The notes under the pieces were generated by a model, which made no database searches, was not told the origin of the DNA, and saw only the letters and a program-made list of their open reading frames with translations. 64,000 bases of DNA, taken from Lachnospiraceae bacterium UBA7202 (lineage in GTDB: Bacteria > Bacillota > Clostridia > Lachnospirales > Lachnospiraceae). The stretch lies in contig DKUO01000021.1 in NCBI GenBank assembly GCA_002490705.1, positions 26,748-90,747 on the forward strand, in the 5' to 3' direction. Shown one piece after another: positions 1-8,008 of this stretch (position 1 is the first letter of the stretch; every line of letters begins with the position of its first letter). A program made the translations under genes and the position numbers.

Positions 1-333
1 CGGAGCAACATGCCCACCGATACGGAAGTGGCCTATATTGACCGTTGGCGGAAGCTTTACGGCTTCGAGAGCGATGTGATTCTCGCTGCCTGCGAGCGCA
101 CGGTTCTCGCCACAGACAGCCACCGTTTTGAATACGCCGACAGTATTTTGGCAAATTGGCACAAGGCAGGCGTGCACCATAAAAATGATATTAAATCCTT
201 GGACGAGAGCCATCAGCGCGCAAAGGCAAACCGTCCTGCGGCGTCCGCCAATAAATTTAACCAGTTTACACAGCACGATTATGATTTTGACGCCATTCAA
301 AGATCGTTGGAAAAAAAAATTCTGAGCAACTGA
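1..333 (+). CDS. DnaD-domain replication protein, C-terminal part (5' end outside window)
   Basis: The reading frame is open from the first base, so this is the 3' part of a longer gene. The visible residues contain a segment of the type YIDRWRKLYGFESDVILAAC, which is characteristic of the C-terminal DnaD/DnaB_2 domain found in Gram-positive primosome proteins. It ends 14 nt before a gene for a DnaC/DnaI-type helicase loader, which is the usual pairing: the DnaD-like protein binds and remodels origin DNA and the loader brings in DnaB helicase. The Lys-rich tail (EKKILSN) is short. The family is clear; the role as a chromosomal rather than phage primosome gene is inferred from the neighbourhood. 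Confidence 0.8.
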   Translation, partial: RSNMPTDTEVAYIDRWRKLYGFESDVILAACERTVLATDSHRFEYADSILANWHKAGVHHKNDIKSLDESHQRAKANRPAASANKFNQFTQHDYDFDAIQRSLEKKILSN

Positions 334-347
334 TTTAGGAGGAAGCC

Positions 348-1304
348 GTGCCATTAACAAACACGCAGTACGACCGCATTTTCCGACAATATGAAGAAAA
401 ACAGAGAATCAGCCGTCTTGAAACAGAGAAACGACATGCCGCCGTATACGAGCGCATCCCGAAGTTTCGCGAACTGGAGGATACCGCCGCTTCTCTTTCC
501 GTTGCACAGGGCAAAAAGCTTTTGTCTGGGGATACCGATGCGCTGAATGCGTTGCATGATGACCTTGCCAGGCTGAAAGAACAGAAAAAACTCCTTCTGC
601 TCGACTCCGGGTTCCCCGCAGACTATCTGGACCCTGTTTTTTCCTGTCCCGACTGTCAGGACACCGGTTATATCAACCGTGAAAAATGCCACTGTTTCAG
701 ACAGGCGGAAATTTCCCTTCTCTATGAACAATCGGGCATTCAGGATCTTTTGGCGCAAAACAATTTTGAGCTGCTCTCTTATGACTATTACACCGGAGAG
801 GCATTAGTCCTTTTTCAGAATGCTGTCAAAACCTGCCGCCATTTTGTTAAAAATTTTAATTCAGACTACCATAATCTCTTTTTTTATGGTACAGTGGGTA
901 CGGGAAAATCATTTCTTTCCTGCTGTGTTGCGAAAGAATTAATGGACCAGGGCTGTTCGGTCATCTATTTCGGGGCAACGGGCCTGTTCGATTTGCTATC
1001 AGACGCAGCCTTTCATACCAAAAACAGGGACGAGCGGCAGAACGCCTATGCCGATCTGTATCGGTGCGATCTTCTTATCATAGACGATCTGGGCACGGAA
1101 TTGACAAACCAGTTTACTGCCTCACAGCTCTTTTCCCTTTTAAACGAGAGACATCTTGGCAAAAAATCTACCCTGATATCTACAAATTTTACGTTAGCAC
1201 AATTGCGGGACAGATACTCTGACCGTATTTTTTCCCGCATTACAAGCAATTTTGATGTTTGCAGATTAGCCGGTAAAGATATCCGCATGTACAAATTGCA
1301 GTGA
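348..1304 (+). CDS. DnaC/DnaI-type replicative helicase loader (AAA+ ATPase)
   Basis: This 318-residue protein starts at a GTG preceded by AGGAGG at 337-342. An N-terminal helical region of about 95 residues is followed by a cysteine cluster (CPDCQDTGY...KCHC, about residues 100-117) typical of clostridial loaders and likely to bind zinc. A Walker A motif GTVGTGKS lies near residue 181 and a Walker B motif LLIIDDLG near residue 243, followed by a sensor-like LISTNF. Proteins of this kind load DnaB helicase on DNA; a dnaB gene lies at 31354-32691 in this same window. It follows the DnaD-like gene directly, so the two are probably one operon. Confidence 0.88.
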   Translation: MPLTNTQYDRIFRQYEEKQRISRLETEKRHAAVYERIPKFRELEDTAASLSVAQGKKLLSGDTDALNALHDDLARLKEQKKLLLLDSGFPADYLDPVFSCPDCQDTGYINREKCHCFRQAEISLLYEQSGIQDLLAQNNFELLSYDYYTGEALVLFQNAVKTCRHFVKNFNSDYHNLFFYGTVGTGKSFLSCCVAKELMDQGCSVIYFGATGLFDLLSDAAFHTKNRDERQNAYADLYRCDLLIIDDLGTELTNQFTASQLFSLLNERHLGKKSTLISTNFTLAQLRDRYSDRIFSRITSNFDVCRLAGKDIRMYKLQ

Positions 1305-1321
1305 GCAGAAAGAGAGAATAC

Positions 1322-2509
1322 ATGAACAGACGAGAAGAAAAACGAAACCTTGAAACCATACCGGTCGGCTCTCTTGGGATGATTCCTTTAAGAGGCTGTA
1401 CCAAACTGGGAGAAAAGGTTGATTATTATCTGGTGAAATGGCGGACGGAGCGGGAGAGCGAACACAAAGACTCTCTTGCCTTTTCCGGTTACCAGCGGCA
1501 TACTTACATTTTGGACGCCGTTGTTCCCCGCTTTGGTTCCGGCGAAGCGAAAGGCGTGATCAAAGAATCCGTGCGCGGCACCGATCTCTATATTCTGGTC
1601 GATGTGGCTAACTACAGTCTCACTTACTCTCTCTGTGGCCGCGAAAATCACATGTCGCCCGACGATCACTATCAGGACTTAAAACGTATTATTGCAGCCG
1701 TCGGCGGTAAGGCGAGACGTATTACCGTGATTATGCCTTATCTCTATGAGAGCAGACAGCATAAGCGCTCCTCCAGAGAATCTCTGGACTGCGCTCTTGC
1801 GCTTCAGGAAATGGTGAATATGGGCGTAGACAATATCATCACCTTTGACGCCCATGACCCCCGTGTGCAAAACGCCATTCCACTGCACGGTTTTGAAACG
1901 GTACAGCCCGCTTATCAATTTATCAAGGGATTATTAAACCACGTAAAAGGATTACAGGTAGACAGCGATCATATGATGGTGATCAGTCCGGACGAAGGCG
2001 GTATGAGCAGAGCTATCTACATTGCCAACGTACTGGGACTGGATATGGGTATGTTTTATAAGAGACGGGATTACACCAAAATTGTAAACGGCAGAAATCC
2101 CATTATCGCCCATGAATTCCTCGGCAGCAATGTGGAGGGAAAAGACATGATCATCATCGATGACATGATCTCCTCTGGCGAGAGCGTTTTGGAGGTTGCT
2201 TCCGCCTTAAAGGAACGCAAGGCAAACAATATTTTTGTCTTCTCCACCTTCGGCCTGTTCACAGCCGGGCTGGATCGCTTTGACAAAGCCTATGCGGACG
2301 GTACGATCAGCCGAGTACTGACCACAAATCTGATTTACCAGACCCCGGACCTGTTGGAACGCGAATGGTATATTGACTGCGACATGAGCAAATATATCGC
2401 CTACATCATCGACACGCTGAACCACGACGCTTCCATCAGCGATCTTCTCAATCCCGTGGAGCGTATTCAGTCGATTGTGGCGAGATATCAGGCCGGGGAA
2501 TTAGACTGA
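1322..2509 (+). CDS. prs: Ribose-phosphate pyrophosphokinase (PRPP synthetase), long clostridial form
   Basis: The enzyme makes 5-phosphoribosyl-1-pyrophosphate from ribose 5-phosphate and ATP for nucleotide, His and Trp synthesis. The C-terminal half carries the PRPP-binding loop IIIDDMISSGES and the FVFSTFGLF strand typical of the family, and the middle carries an ITVIMPYLYESRQ segment equivalent to the conserved subunit-interface region. At 395 residues it is longer than the classical 315-residue enzyme, as is usual for this divergent clostridial branch. I chose the ATG at 1322, which has an AGAGAG-type ribosome site; an in-frame GTG at 1301 overlapping the upstream stop has none. A rho-independent hairpin follows. 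Confidence 0.85.
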   Translation: MNRREEKRNLETIPVGSLGMIPLRGCTKLGEKVDYYLVKWRTERESEHKDSLAFSGYQRHTYILDAVVPRFGSGEAKGVIKESVRGTDLYILVDVANYSLTYSLCGRENHMSPDDHYQDLKRIIAAVGGKARRITVIMPYLYESRQHKRSSRESLDCALALQEMVNMGVDNIITFDAHDPRVQNAIPLHGFETVQPAYQFIKGLLNHVKGLQVDSDHMMVISPDEGGMSRAIYIANVLGLDMGMFYKRRDYTKIVNGRNPIIAHEFLGSNVEGKDMIIIDDMISSGESVLEVASALKERKANNIFVFSTFGLFTAGLDRFDKAYADGTISRVLTTNLIYQTPDLLEREWYIDCDMSKYIAYIIDTLNHDASISDLLNPVERIQSIVARYQAGELD

Positions 2510-2523
2510 TCTATATGTCAAAC

Positions 2524-2558
2524 AAAGTTTTCAATACTACTGAAAACTTTTTCTTTCT
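2524..2558 (+). terminator. Rho-independent terminator after prs
   Basis: A perfect 10-bp stem (AAAGTTTTCA at 2524-2533 with TGAAAACTTT at 2541-2550) encloses a 7-nt loop and runs into a T-rich tail. The right arm can instead pair with a downstream copy at 2563-2578, giving a mutually exclusive second hairpin. Confidence 0.75.
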
Positions 2559-2578
2559 CTGGTAAAAGTTTTCAGTAG

Positions 2579-2863
2579 AAAATATCTATTTCAGATAATC
2601 CATATAGACATGGGTGCACCATTTCCAATACTTACATTTTTTGTTCACACACGATTCCACCTTCCAACATTTAATCTTATGGCACAATACCCACACCCAC
2701 ATGACAGGAATGCATGCAATATATACCACTAAAAGTTGAGAAATAGTACAGATCTGCGAAAGGGAAGATAAAATGGAGCAGAATGTTCCTATGATGATTT
2801 CTTTGAGGGATTGGATATTCAGAAATAAGATTATCTTTCGTCTATATATCCTATTGAAAATAC
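2579..2863. other. Intergenic stretch with no recognisable gene
   Basis: AT-rich sequence between the prs terminator and the queT promoter. I see no open frame with a ribosome site and recognisable composition, and no RNA element I can name. Confidence 0.5.
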
Positions 2864-2892
2864 TTGTTTTTTACGAAATATCATGTTATACT
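2864..2892 (+). promoter_or_regulatory. Sigma-A type promoter of queT
   Basis: TTGTTT at 2864-2869 and TATACT at 2887-2892 are separated by exactly 17 nt. The inferred transcript begins about 45 nt before the riboswitch-like element. Confidence 0.6.
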
Positions 2893-2937
2893 GTGAAACG
2901 TTGGAGTTCCCATAAATACAGGGGCCGGCAAATATAC

Positions 2938-2983
2938 ACGGTGAGTTCGAGACCTTCCTCACCTAAAACAAAACTAAAGGAGA
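2938..2983 (+). promoter_or_regulatory. Probable preQ1 class I riboswitch upstream of queT
   Basis: A 6-bp stem (GGTGAG at 2940-2945, CTCACC at 2958-2963) closes a 12-nt loop that begins TTC. An A-rich tail ending AAACTAAAGGAG follows at about 2967-2982. Stem, 12-nt loop and A-rich tail match the minimal preQ1-I aptamer architecture, and the gene behind it is a predicted queuosine-precursor transporter. The tail contains the Shine-Dalgarno AAGGAG, and AAGG in it can pair with CCTT in the loop, so a translational switch is the likely mechanism. Loop bases differ from the textbook aptamer, so a covariance-model match is needed for certainty. Confidence 0.6.
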
Positions 2984-2992
2984 CAACTAAAC

Positions 2993-3532
2993 ATGAAAAC
3001 ACAAAACACACAGGCAGTTTCGTTCCGAACTGCTCACTCTCACGCGCTTTTTCTGACGCAGGCGGCCATGATCGCTGCACTCTACATTGTACTGACCATC
3101 CTCGCAAACACCCTCGGATTGGCTAACTATATCATACAAGTTCGTTTTTCCGAAGCGCTCACCATTCTACCTTATTTCACTCCGGCCGCTATACCGGGAC
3201 TTTTTATCGGGTGTCTGCTAAGTAATATCCTAACAGGCTGTGCTATGCCGGACATTATTTTCGGCAGTCTTGCCACCCTGTTCGGCGCGCTTGGCACTTT
3301 TGCGCTCCGCAGATGGAAATGGTGTACACCGATTTGTCCGATTATCGCCAACACGATTATTGTACCTCTCGTGCTTGTCTACGGCTATGGTCTCATGATG
3401 GAAGGCATGACCCTTATACAGTGCTTAGGTTTCTACTGCCTGACCGTGGGGGCCGGAGAAGTGATTTCCTGTGGTATTCTGGGAATGATTTTACTTACGG
3501 TGCTGGAAAAATATAAAGGGCGCATCTTTTAA
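2993..3532 (+). CDS. queT: QueT-family queuosine precursor transporter
   Basis: This 179-residue membrane protein has about five to six hydrophobic segments and the typical beginning of the family after a short polar N-terminus (QAAMIAALYIVLTI) followed by QVRFSEALTILPYFTP. QueT is thought to act as the substrate-binding S component of an ECF transporter that imports preQ1 or a related precursor for tRNA queuosine. It stands alone between its own promoter and a terminator; no queuosine biosynthesis genes and no ECF energising module are in the window, so the energising subunits must be encoded elsewhere. Start is ATG with AAGGAG 9 nt upstream. Confidence 0.88.
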   Translation: MKTQNTQAVSFRTAHSHALFLTQAAMIAALYIVLTILANTLGLANYIIQVRFSEALTILPYFTPAAIPGLFIGCLLSNILTGCAMPDIIFGSLATLFGALGTFALRRWKWCTPICPIIANTIIVPLVLVYGYGLMMEGMTLIQCLGFYCLTVGAGEVISCGILGMILLTVLEKYKGRIF

Positions 3533-3551
3533 ACTGCGCCCCTTAAAAATC
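3518..3551 (+). terminator. Terminator overlapping the end of queT
   Basis: GGGCGCA (3518-3524) pairs with TGCGCCC (3535-3541), with A-T pairs extending the stem. The hairpin straddles the queT stop codon; the T tract is weak. Confidence 0.55.
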
Positions 3552-3669
3552 TTCGCCACACTACAAATTAACCTTATGAGAATAGCTTCTATATATTATG
3601 CATATGATACTATTGCTGAGACACGGTCATGCAGAAGTGACATTCTTGTCGGAATTTTATCCATTCCAC

Positions 3670-3698
3670 TTGACACTTTTTTTTCGGCATGGTATAGT
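3670..3698 (+). promoter_or_regulatory. Near-consensus promoter of the Abi/RNA unit
   Basis: A perfect -35 TTGACA (3670-3675), a 17-nt spacer and a -10 TATAGT (3693-3698). Transcription should begin near 3705, at the left edge of a structured RNA and about 80 nt before the abi start codon. It is among the strongest promoters in the window. Confidence 0.8.
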
Positions 3699-3704
3699 GA
3701 TTTC

Positions 3705-3770
3705 AGTGATCGTGTTGCGGACACCTGCGAGGCCCGCGACCTATGAAGGCTCCTGCGGGAGCTTTCTTAC
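3705..3770 (+). ncRNA. Putative structured RNA upstream of the Abi gene (abiF-RNA-like)
   Basis: Two hairpins fill the space between promoter and gene. Stem A pairs GTTGCGG (3714-3720) with CCGCGAC (3734-3740) and holds a small CCT/AGG hairpin. Stem B pairs 9 bp (3745-3753 with 3758-3766) around a TGCG tetraloop and runs into a CTTTCTTAC tail resembling a weak terminator. A conserved RNA upstream of abiF-type genes has been described from comparative genomics; I infer this is a member from position, size and structure and cannot run the covariance model. Confidence 0.6.
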
Positions 3771-3785
3771 ATATAGGGGAATTTT

Positions 3786-4748
3786 ATGGATACTACAAAT
3801 GATAAACCTTTTTTAACTTATAATCAACAAATTCAGAAATTAATCGGTAAAGGGCTTTCCATCACTGACCCTGAATCTGCAATCGTCCTTTTGAAAAAAC
3901 ACAGTTATTTTGCCTTAGTTTCAGGATATAAAAATCCTTTCAAAGCCAAAAACGGCCTATACAAACCCCGCACCACTCTGGATGATATCTATTCTCTGTA
4001 CATTTTTGATGACACACTACGAACAATCATCCTTCGCAATATCCTTAAAGTAGAGAAACATATCAAATCGCTGATATCCTACTCTTTTTGCGAAACTTAC
4101 GGCGAAGACCAACAACACTATCTGGATGCCACAAAATACAACTATTCCCGTGCCAATCAAGCAGATATCAATGATCTTATCGGACGTTTGTCTAAAATTG
4201 TCTCAGATCCCAAAGATTATTTATATGTCAGCCATCAACTTAAAAAGCACGGAAATATTCCCCTATGGGTCATGATGAAAGCGTTGACTTTAGGATCTGT
4301 TTCCAAATTTTATAGTTTTCTTCCTCAAAGTATTCAATCTCGTATCAGCATTGAATTTGATTGCGTTACTGAAAATGAATTGGCACGAATGTTAGATTTA
4401 CTGGCACGCGTCCGAAATGTTTGCGCCCACAATGAACGGCTTTTTAATTATCGCTATAAAAAAGGTGCAATCCACGATACCTTCATTCATCAGTATCTAC
4501 ACATTTCCAAAACAAACGAACAATATTCCAAAGGCAAGCGAGATCTTTTTGCCGTGATTATTGTACTCAAATATCTATTGAGCCATGACGAATTATGTCT
4601 GCTCATAGACGAAGTAGATAACGCGTTAAAGTCATTGCTGGCTTCTACCAAACAATTGCAACGGCTTCAAATGTATAAATACATGGGCTTTCCCACTAAT
4701 TGGACAGATATTAAAGCTGCACCTCTGGGCATCCATACTCTACCTTAA
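3786..4748 (+). CDS. Abi family (Abi_2/AbiF-like) HEPN-domain abortive-infection protein
   Basis: The 320-residue protein opens with KPFLTYNQQIQKLIGKGL and contains a SYFALVSGYKNPF and a LYIFDDTLRTIILRNI segment, the standard N-terminal signature of Abi_2 proteins. The C-terminal half carries R210-N-V-C-A-H215, the R-X4-H motif of HEPN ribonucleases, in a helix context typical of the family. Such proteins cleave RNA and act in phage defence, in some cases held in check by an upstream noncoding RNA. Here the gene has a private promoter and structured leader and converges on the HAD gene, overlapping its end by 9 nt. Its AT-richer coding sequence (many AAA/ATT codons) contrasts with neighbours and suggests transfer. 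Confidence 0.85.
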   Translation: MDTTNDKPFLTYNQQIQKLIGKGLSITDPESAIVLLKKHSYFALVSGYKNPFKAKNGLYKPRTTLDDIYSLYIFDDTLRTIILRNILKVEKHIKSLISYSFCETYGEDQQHYLDATKYNYSRANQADINDLIGRLSKIVSDPKDYLYVSHQLKKHGNIPLWVMMKALTLGSVSKFYSFLPQSIQSRISIEFDCVTENELARMLDLLARVRNVCAHNERLFNYRYKKGAIHDTFIHQYLHISKTNEQYSKGKRDLFAVIIVLKYLLSHDELCLLIDEVDNALKSLLASTKQLQRLQMYKYMGFPTNWTDIKAAPLGIHTLP

Positions 4749-5411
4749 ATCTAATATTTCGGAAAAATACTCCCTCACCTGAAACAACTCCTCAAACACC
4801 CTCTCACTTAATTCCTGCATCTCCTCCGTAGCCGGCATCATATCCGGCACCATAATGGGATGCAATCCGGCGGCATGAGCCGACCGAATGCCGTTGTAGG
4901 AGTCCTCTATCGCATATGTATTTTCGGGCAAAACGCCCATGCGTTCGCAGGTCATCAGATAAATATCAGGAGCCGGCTTACTGTTTTTTAAAAGATCGCC
5001 GCCCACCACTGTCTGAAAATAATCATACAAACCGGCATCCTCCAGCTCCTGCGTGACAACGGCAGCCCTAGTGGATGAGGCCAGCCCAAGAGGAATATCC
5101 TCTTCTCTCAAATAGTCCAGTATTTCCCGCGCCCCCGCTTTTACAGGAAGCCCTTCCTTCTCCGTTATCTCATGAAAAAGAACCGAACTCTCCCCGCTAA
5201 ACTTCTCATACGGAAAATCCTTCCCGTAATGCGCAAAGACAATCTCCTGTGTGCGCACCTTGTTCGTCCCGATACAGCTCATAAACACCTCTCCAATATC
5301 GGGAATCCCATATTTTTCTCCGATCCTCTCCCAACATGTAAGGACAAGTCTTTCGCTGTCAAAGATAGTGCCGTCCATATCAAAGACCACCGCAATATTT
5401 GACCTGTTCAT
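4740..5411 (-). CDS. HAD-superfamily phosphatase (beta-phosphoglucomutase-like)
   Basis: The 223-residue protein shows all HAD motifs: nucleophile and acid in FDMDGT (Asp11, Asp13), a motif II serine in LASSTRA, the lysine in NSKPAPDIYL, and the Mg-binding acid in AIEDSYNGIRSA. The small helical cap inserted after motif I places it with subclass I phosphatases/phosphomutases acting on small phosphorylated metabolites; the exact substrate cannot be read from sequence. I chose the ATG at 5411, which has GGAGG 8 nt upstream and begins MNRSNIAVVFDMDG; upstream in-frame codons lack a ribosome site. It overlaps by translation coupling distance the large gene before it. Confidence 0.85.
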   Translation of the reverse strand: MNRSNIAVVFDMDGTIFDSERLVLTCWERIGEKYGIPDIGEVFMSCIGTNKVRTQEIVFAHYGKDFPYEKFSGESSVLFHEITEKEGLPVKAGAREILDYLREEDIPLGLASSTRAAVVTQELEDAGLYDYFQTVVGGDLLKNSKPAPDIYLMTCERMGVLPENTYAIEDSYNGIRSAHAAGLHPIMVPDMMPATEEMQELSERVFEELFQVREYFSEILDLR

Positions 5412-5427
5412 CCGCTGTTCCTCCGCC

Positions 5428-7968
5428 CTAATCCTTTCTGATATAGGAGATAAACTGATTGCCGTTTTCCTCAAGCCACTCCGTAGAGTCGTTCATGCCC
5501 CTCTTTTCCAGCGTCCCGTCTACGGGGTCCATAACCACAATGTTGAGTTCATTAAATCCTACAATCAATACCGCGTTGCCGTCCTCCAGTGTAGCCAGCA
5601 CCGGAATGTCCTTATTCACATAGTACAGCACCGCGTCCAGACTGCATCCTGACAAATCCAAAATCGTACAATTTTGCAGATCGCCCTCTAATATATCAAA
5701 CACGGTGTCTCCCTGATTCAAGCGTCTCTGCGTATTTCTCGAAATACCTTCATACTTTAAAATCGTGTCAAGGCAGACCGCGAGCGACCCCTTCGTTTCC
5801 GTTACCTCATTCTCCGTGATCGCCATAATCTGATTCCGCGTGCTTCTGGTATCTCTCTTCCAGACATAGTCTCCGTCGTCGTCCACCACCACACCGGCCG
5901 TGCGGTATGCCAAATCTACCGCTTTCCCGGGATTGACATAGATATCCTCTATGCCGTTTTTCCCATATACATAAAAATATTTTTCGGAAGTCTCGCCTGC
6001 AAGCTCCCCAACCGAACGGTTACCCTCAAACAAAATTTCCTTAGGCGTCAAATGTTTCATTGCGCGTCCGTCTATCTCATCCTTTACCGCAATCTGGCAT
6101 ATTGTTTCATAAGTTTCCGTAACAACATAGCTGAGTTTATTGAGCCCGCTCTTGACCTCCTCCGTATTCATAATCTGATCGTTTTCCGCGGGCACATAGT
6201 TTTCGCTTTCCTCATCATAGTTCACCCTGAAAAGGGTAAGTTGATTTTCCTCAATCTCACTGCCCACCACATAGACATTTTCCTTCTGATAGGTTTTGAG
6301 GATATCACCGTCATCGTTTTGGATTTTCAGGCAATACATAGGGAAAGTCGTAATTCCTGTACTATTTTCCCTGACATCCCGTTCCCTTGCCAGTCCGTAA
6401 ACCAAATCCTCCTCCATGAATCCTTCTACGGAAATATACTCACCTGCACCTGCCCGAATCTTTGTCTGATTCTGTGTATTCAGATTCATCAGGACAAGTT
6501 CTTTTGCCGCATAGAGATCATCACCATTCTGCCAAACCAACATTTTATTGGACTCCGAAACATGATATCCGCCCTCTCGCAATCCCGTCACCACTGTCCG
6601 CACTTCAAGAGACTGCAAATCAACCGCATACACATTGCCGCCCATCATAAAATAATAACTGCCTGTCCTGCTCAGATAGGAAAGCTTCCCGATATCTGTT
6701 TTCAGCAGTTCATAAGATTTATCATAGGGGATATATGCCATCTCCTCCACAGTATTTGCAACACTGTTATATCCGTAAAGCGCTACGCCTACACACCCCT
6801 CATGCCGTCCTCTGTTCATATAGCCATAAACCAGAAATATCGTATTTCCCGTTTCATCCACTGTCAGCACACGGATATCATGATGGTTGTATGCGCTCCT
6901 CTCATCCAAAAGTTCTTCGGTATTTCCATAAAAACTGAAAAGCCTTGCCAGCTTATTATCCGTCACATTATAGCTGTAAAGCTTATCCGCCACCGTAAAG
7001 ACAAACACATTGCCGCCGTCGCTCTCCTGAAGCGTCACCTTGTCCCCCGTTATCCCCAGCATAATCTTATCATTGACATAGACCGGCGCCTCTTCGTCAA
7101 AGATCTGCTCCATGTCCCTCTCAAAATCCAACAGATACATCCGGTCCGGCGTGTAACGGATTCTGTAATATTCTTTCACGCGAAAATAGTCCGTCTGTTT
7201 TCCCTTTTTTATATCTGCCAAATATTCTATATTGAAGGCGCCCGTTTGCTCCGCAAGCTCTCTGATAATAATACGAGGCTCTGTCGTCCTCTCAACCGCC
7301 AAATCGCCCCATGTCACCTGATTAAAATTGGAGTGTATTGTCACCTTGCTAAAAGTAGTATTGTCCCCTTCTGCATTGGATTCCAGATATTTTGTCAACT
7401 CTACCGCTGCTTCTTTGTCAAAAGTCCGGTTATGAAAATCCATGATATAATCCAGTTTCTCCTGAATGTGGAAAGAGTCGCTTAAAACAATCCGGGAATA
7501 ATAGCGGATGGGCGTATTCTCCTTCGGTGTGACCAGAAAAACCAGCATGTATTCCGTATCATTTTCTATCAAATCCTTTAAGGTGATCGAAAAAGTAATC
7601 TCACCGTCTTTTTCCTCATATTTCTCAACCGGCGTGCTCTCCACCAGACGTTCACCGTCCATGCTTCGCACCTCAAATCCGATTTCGTCAATTTGACGTC
7701 CATAGGTATCTATCTTTACATTTATTTTCCGGTCAGCTCCGACGGGCTGAAGGTTGTCCCGCAAATAGGCGCACTCCATATTCTGGGCATAACCATGCAG
7801 ACTCCCCACCCTATATGCACCCACATACATGGACAATACAGGGTAGGTCGCCTCTCCCATCTCCGTTGTCATATCCGTATTTCCCTGATTCATCACTTTG
7901 CTGAGAATCATCAGCGCAAGCGCAAAGATACATCCCAGGCAAACGCCTTTTATAATCGCTCTCTTCAT
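5428..7968 (-). CDS. Large membrane-anchored extracellular protein with degenerate C39-like C-terminal domain
   Basis: 846 residues with one N-terminal membrane segment (about residues 8-25) and a long extracytoplasmic part rich in beta strands. The central region (about 290-560) reads like beta-propeller blades. The last 115 residues resemble a papain-like C39 peptidase fold: Cys732 sits in LAVCLDTILKYEG, the position of the catalytic Cys, and DGNAVLIVGFN...VVMDP matches the usual GHxVVVxG...DP segment, but the catalytic His is replaced by Asn798. It may therefore bind rather than cleave peptides. It lies 16 nt upstream of the HAD gene. I do not recognise a named family for the whole protein; function is unknown. 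Confidence 0.65.
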   Translation of the reverse strand: MKRAIIKGVCLGCIFALALMILSKVMNQGNTDMTTEMGEATYPVLSMYVGAYRVGSLHGYAQNMECAYLRDNLQPVGADRKINVKIDTYGRQIDEIGFEVRSMDGERLVESTPVEKYEEKDGEITFSITLKDLIENDTEYMLVFLVTPKENTPIRYYSRIVLSDSFHIQEKLDYIMDFHNRTFDKEAAVELTKYLESNAEGDNTTFSKVTIHSNFNQVTWGDLAVERTTEPRIIIRELAEQTGAFNIEYLADIKKGKQTDYFRVKEYYRIRYTPDRMYLLDFERDMEQIFDEEAPVYVNDKIMLGITGDKVTLQESDGGNVFVFTVADKLYSYNVTDNKLARLFSFYGNTEELLDERSAYNHHDIRVLTVDETGNTIFLVYGYMNRGRHEGCVGVALYGYNSVANTVEEMAYIPYDKSYELLKTDIGKLSYLSRTGSYYFMMGGNVYAVDLQSLEVRTVVTGLREGGYHVSESNKMLVWQNGDDLYAAKELVLMNLNTQNQTKIRAGAGEYISVEGFMEEDLVYGLARERDVRENSTGITTFPMYCLKIQNDDGDILKTYQKENVYVVGSEIEENQLTLFRVNYDEESENYVPAENDQIMNTEEVKSGLNKLSYVVTETYETICQIAVKDEIDGRAMKHLTPKEILFEGNRSVGELAGETSEKYFYVYGKNGIEDIYVNPGKAVDLAYRTAGVVVDDDGDYVWKRDTRSTRNQIMAITENEVTETKGSLAVCLDTILKYEGISRNTQRRLNQGDTVFDILEGDLQNCTILDLSGCSLDAVLYYVNKDIPVLATLEDGNAVLIVGFNELNIVVMDPVDGTLEKRGMNDSTEWLEENGNQFISYIRKD

Positions 7969-8008
7969 AGGTTTCCGTTTCTCACCATACTAACATTTTA
8001 TGCACATT

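Noticed and set aside
2773..3126. Frame spanning the queT leader
   Set aside because: It covers the promoter and riboswitch-like element and overlaps queT in another frame; it starts upstream of the promoter.
3598..3816. Short plus-strand frame over the Abi promoter and RNA
   Set aside because: It runs through the promoter and structured RNA into the abi gene in another frame and has no ribosome site.
6052..7485. Long plus-strand frame opposite the anchored C39-like protein gene
   Set aside because: It mirrors the codon pattern of the real minus-strand gene, has no ribosome site and no recognisable domain.
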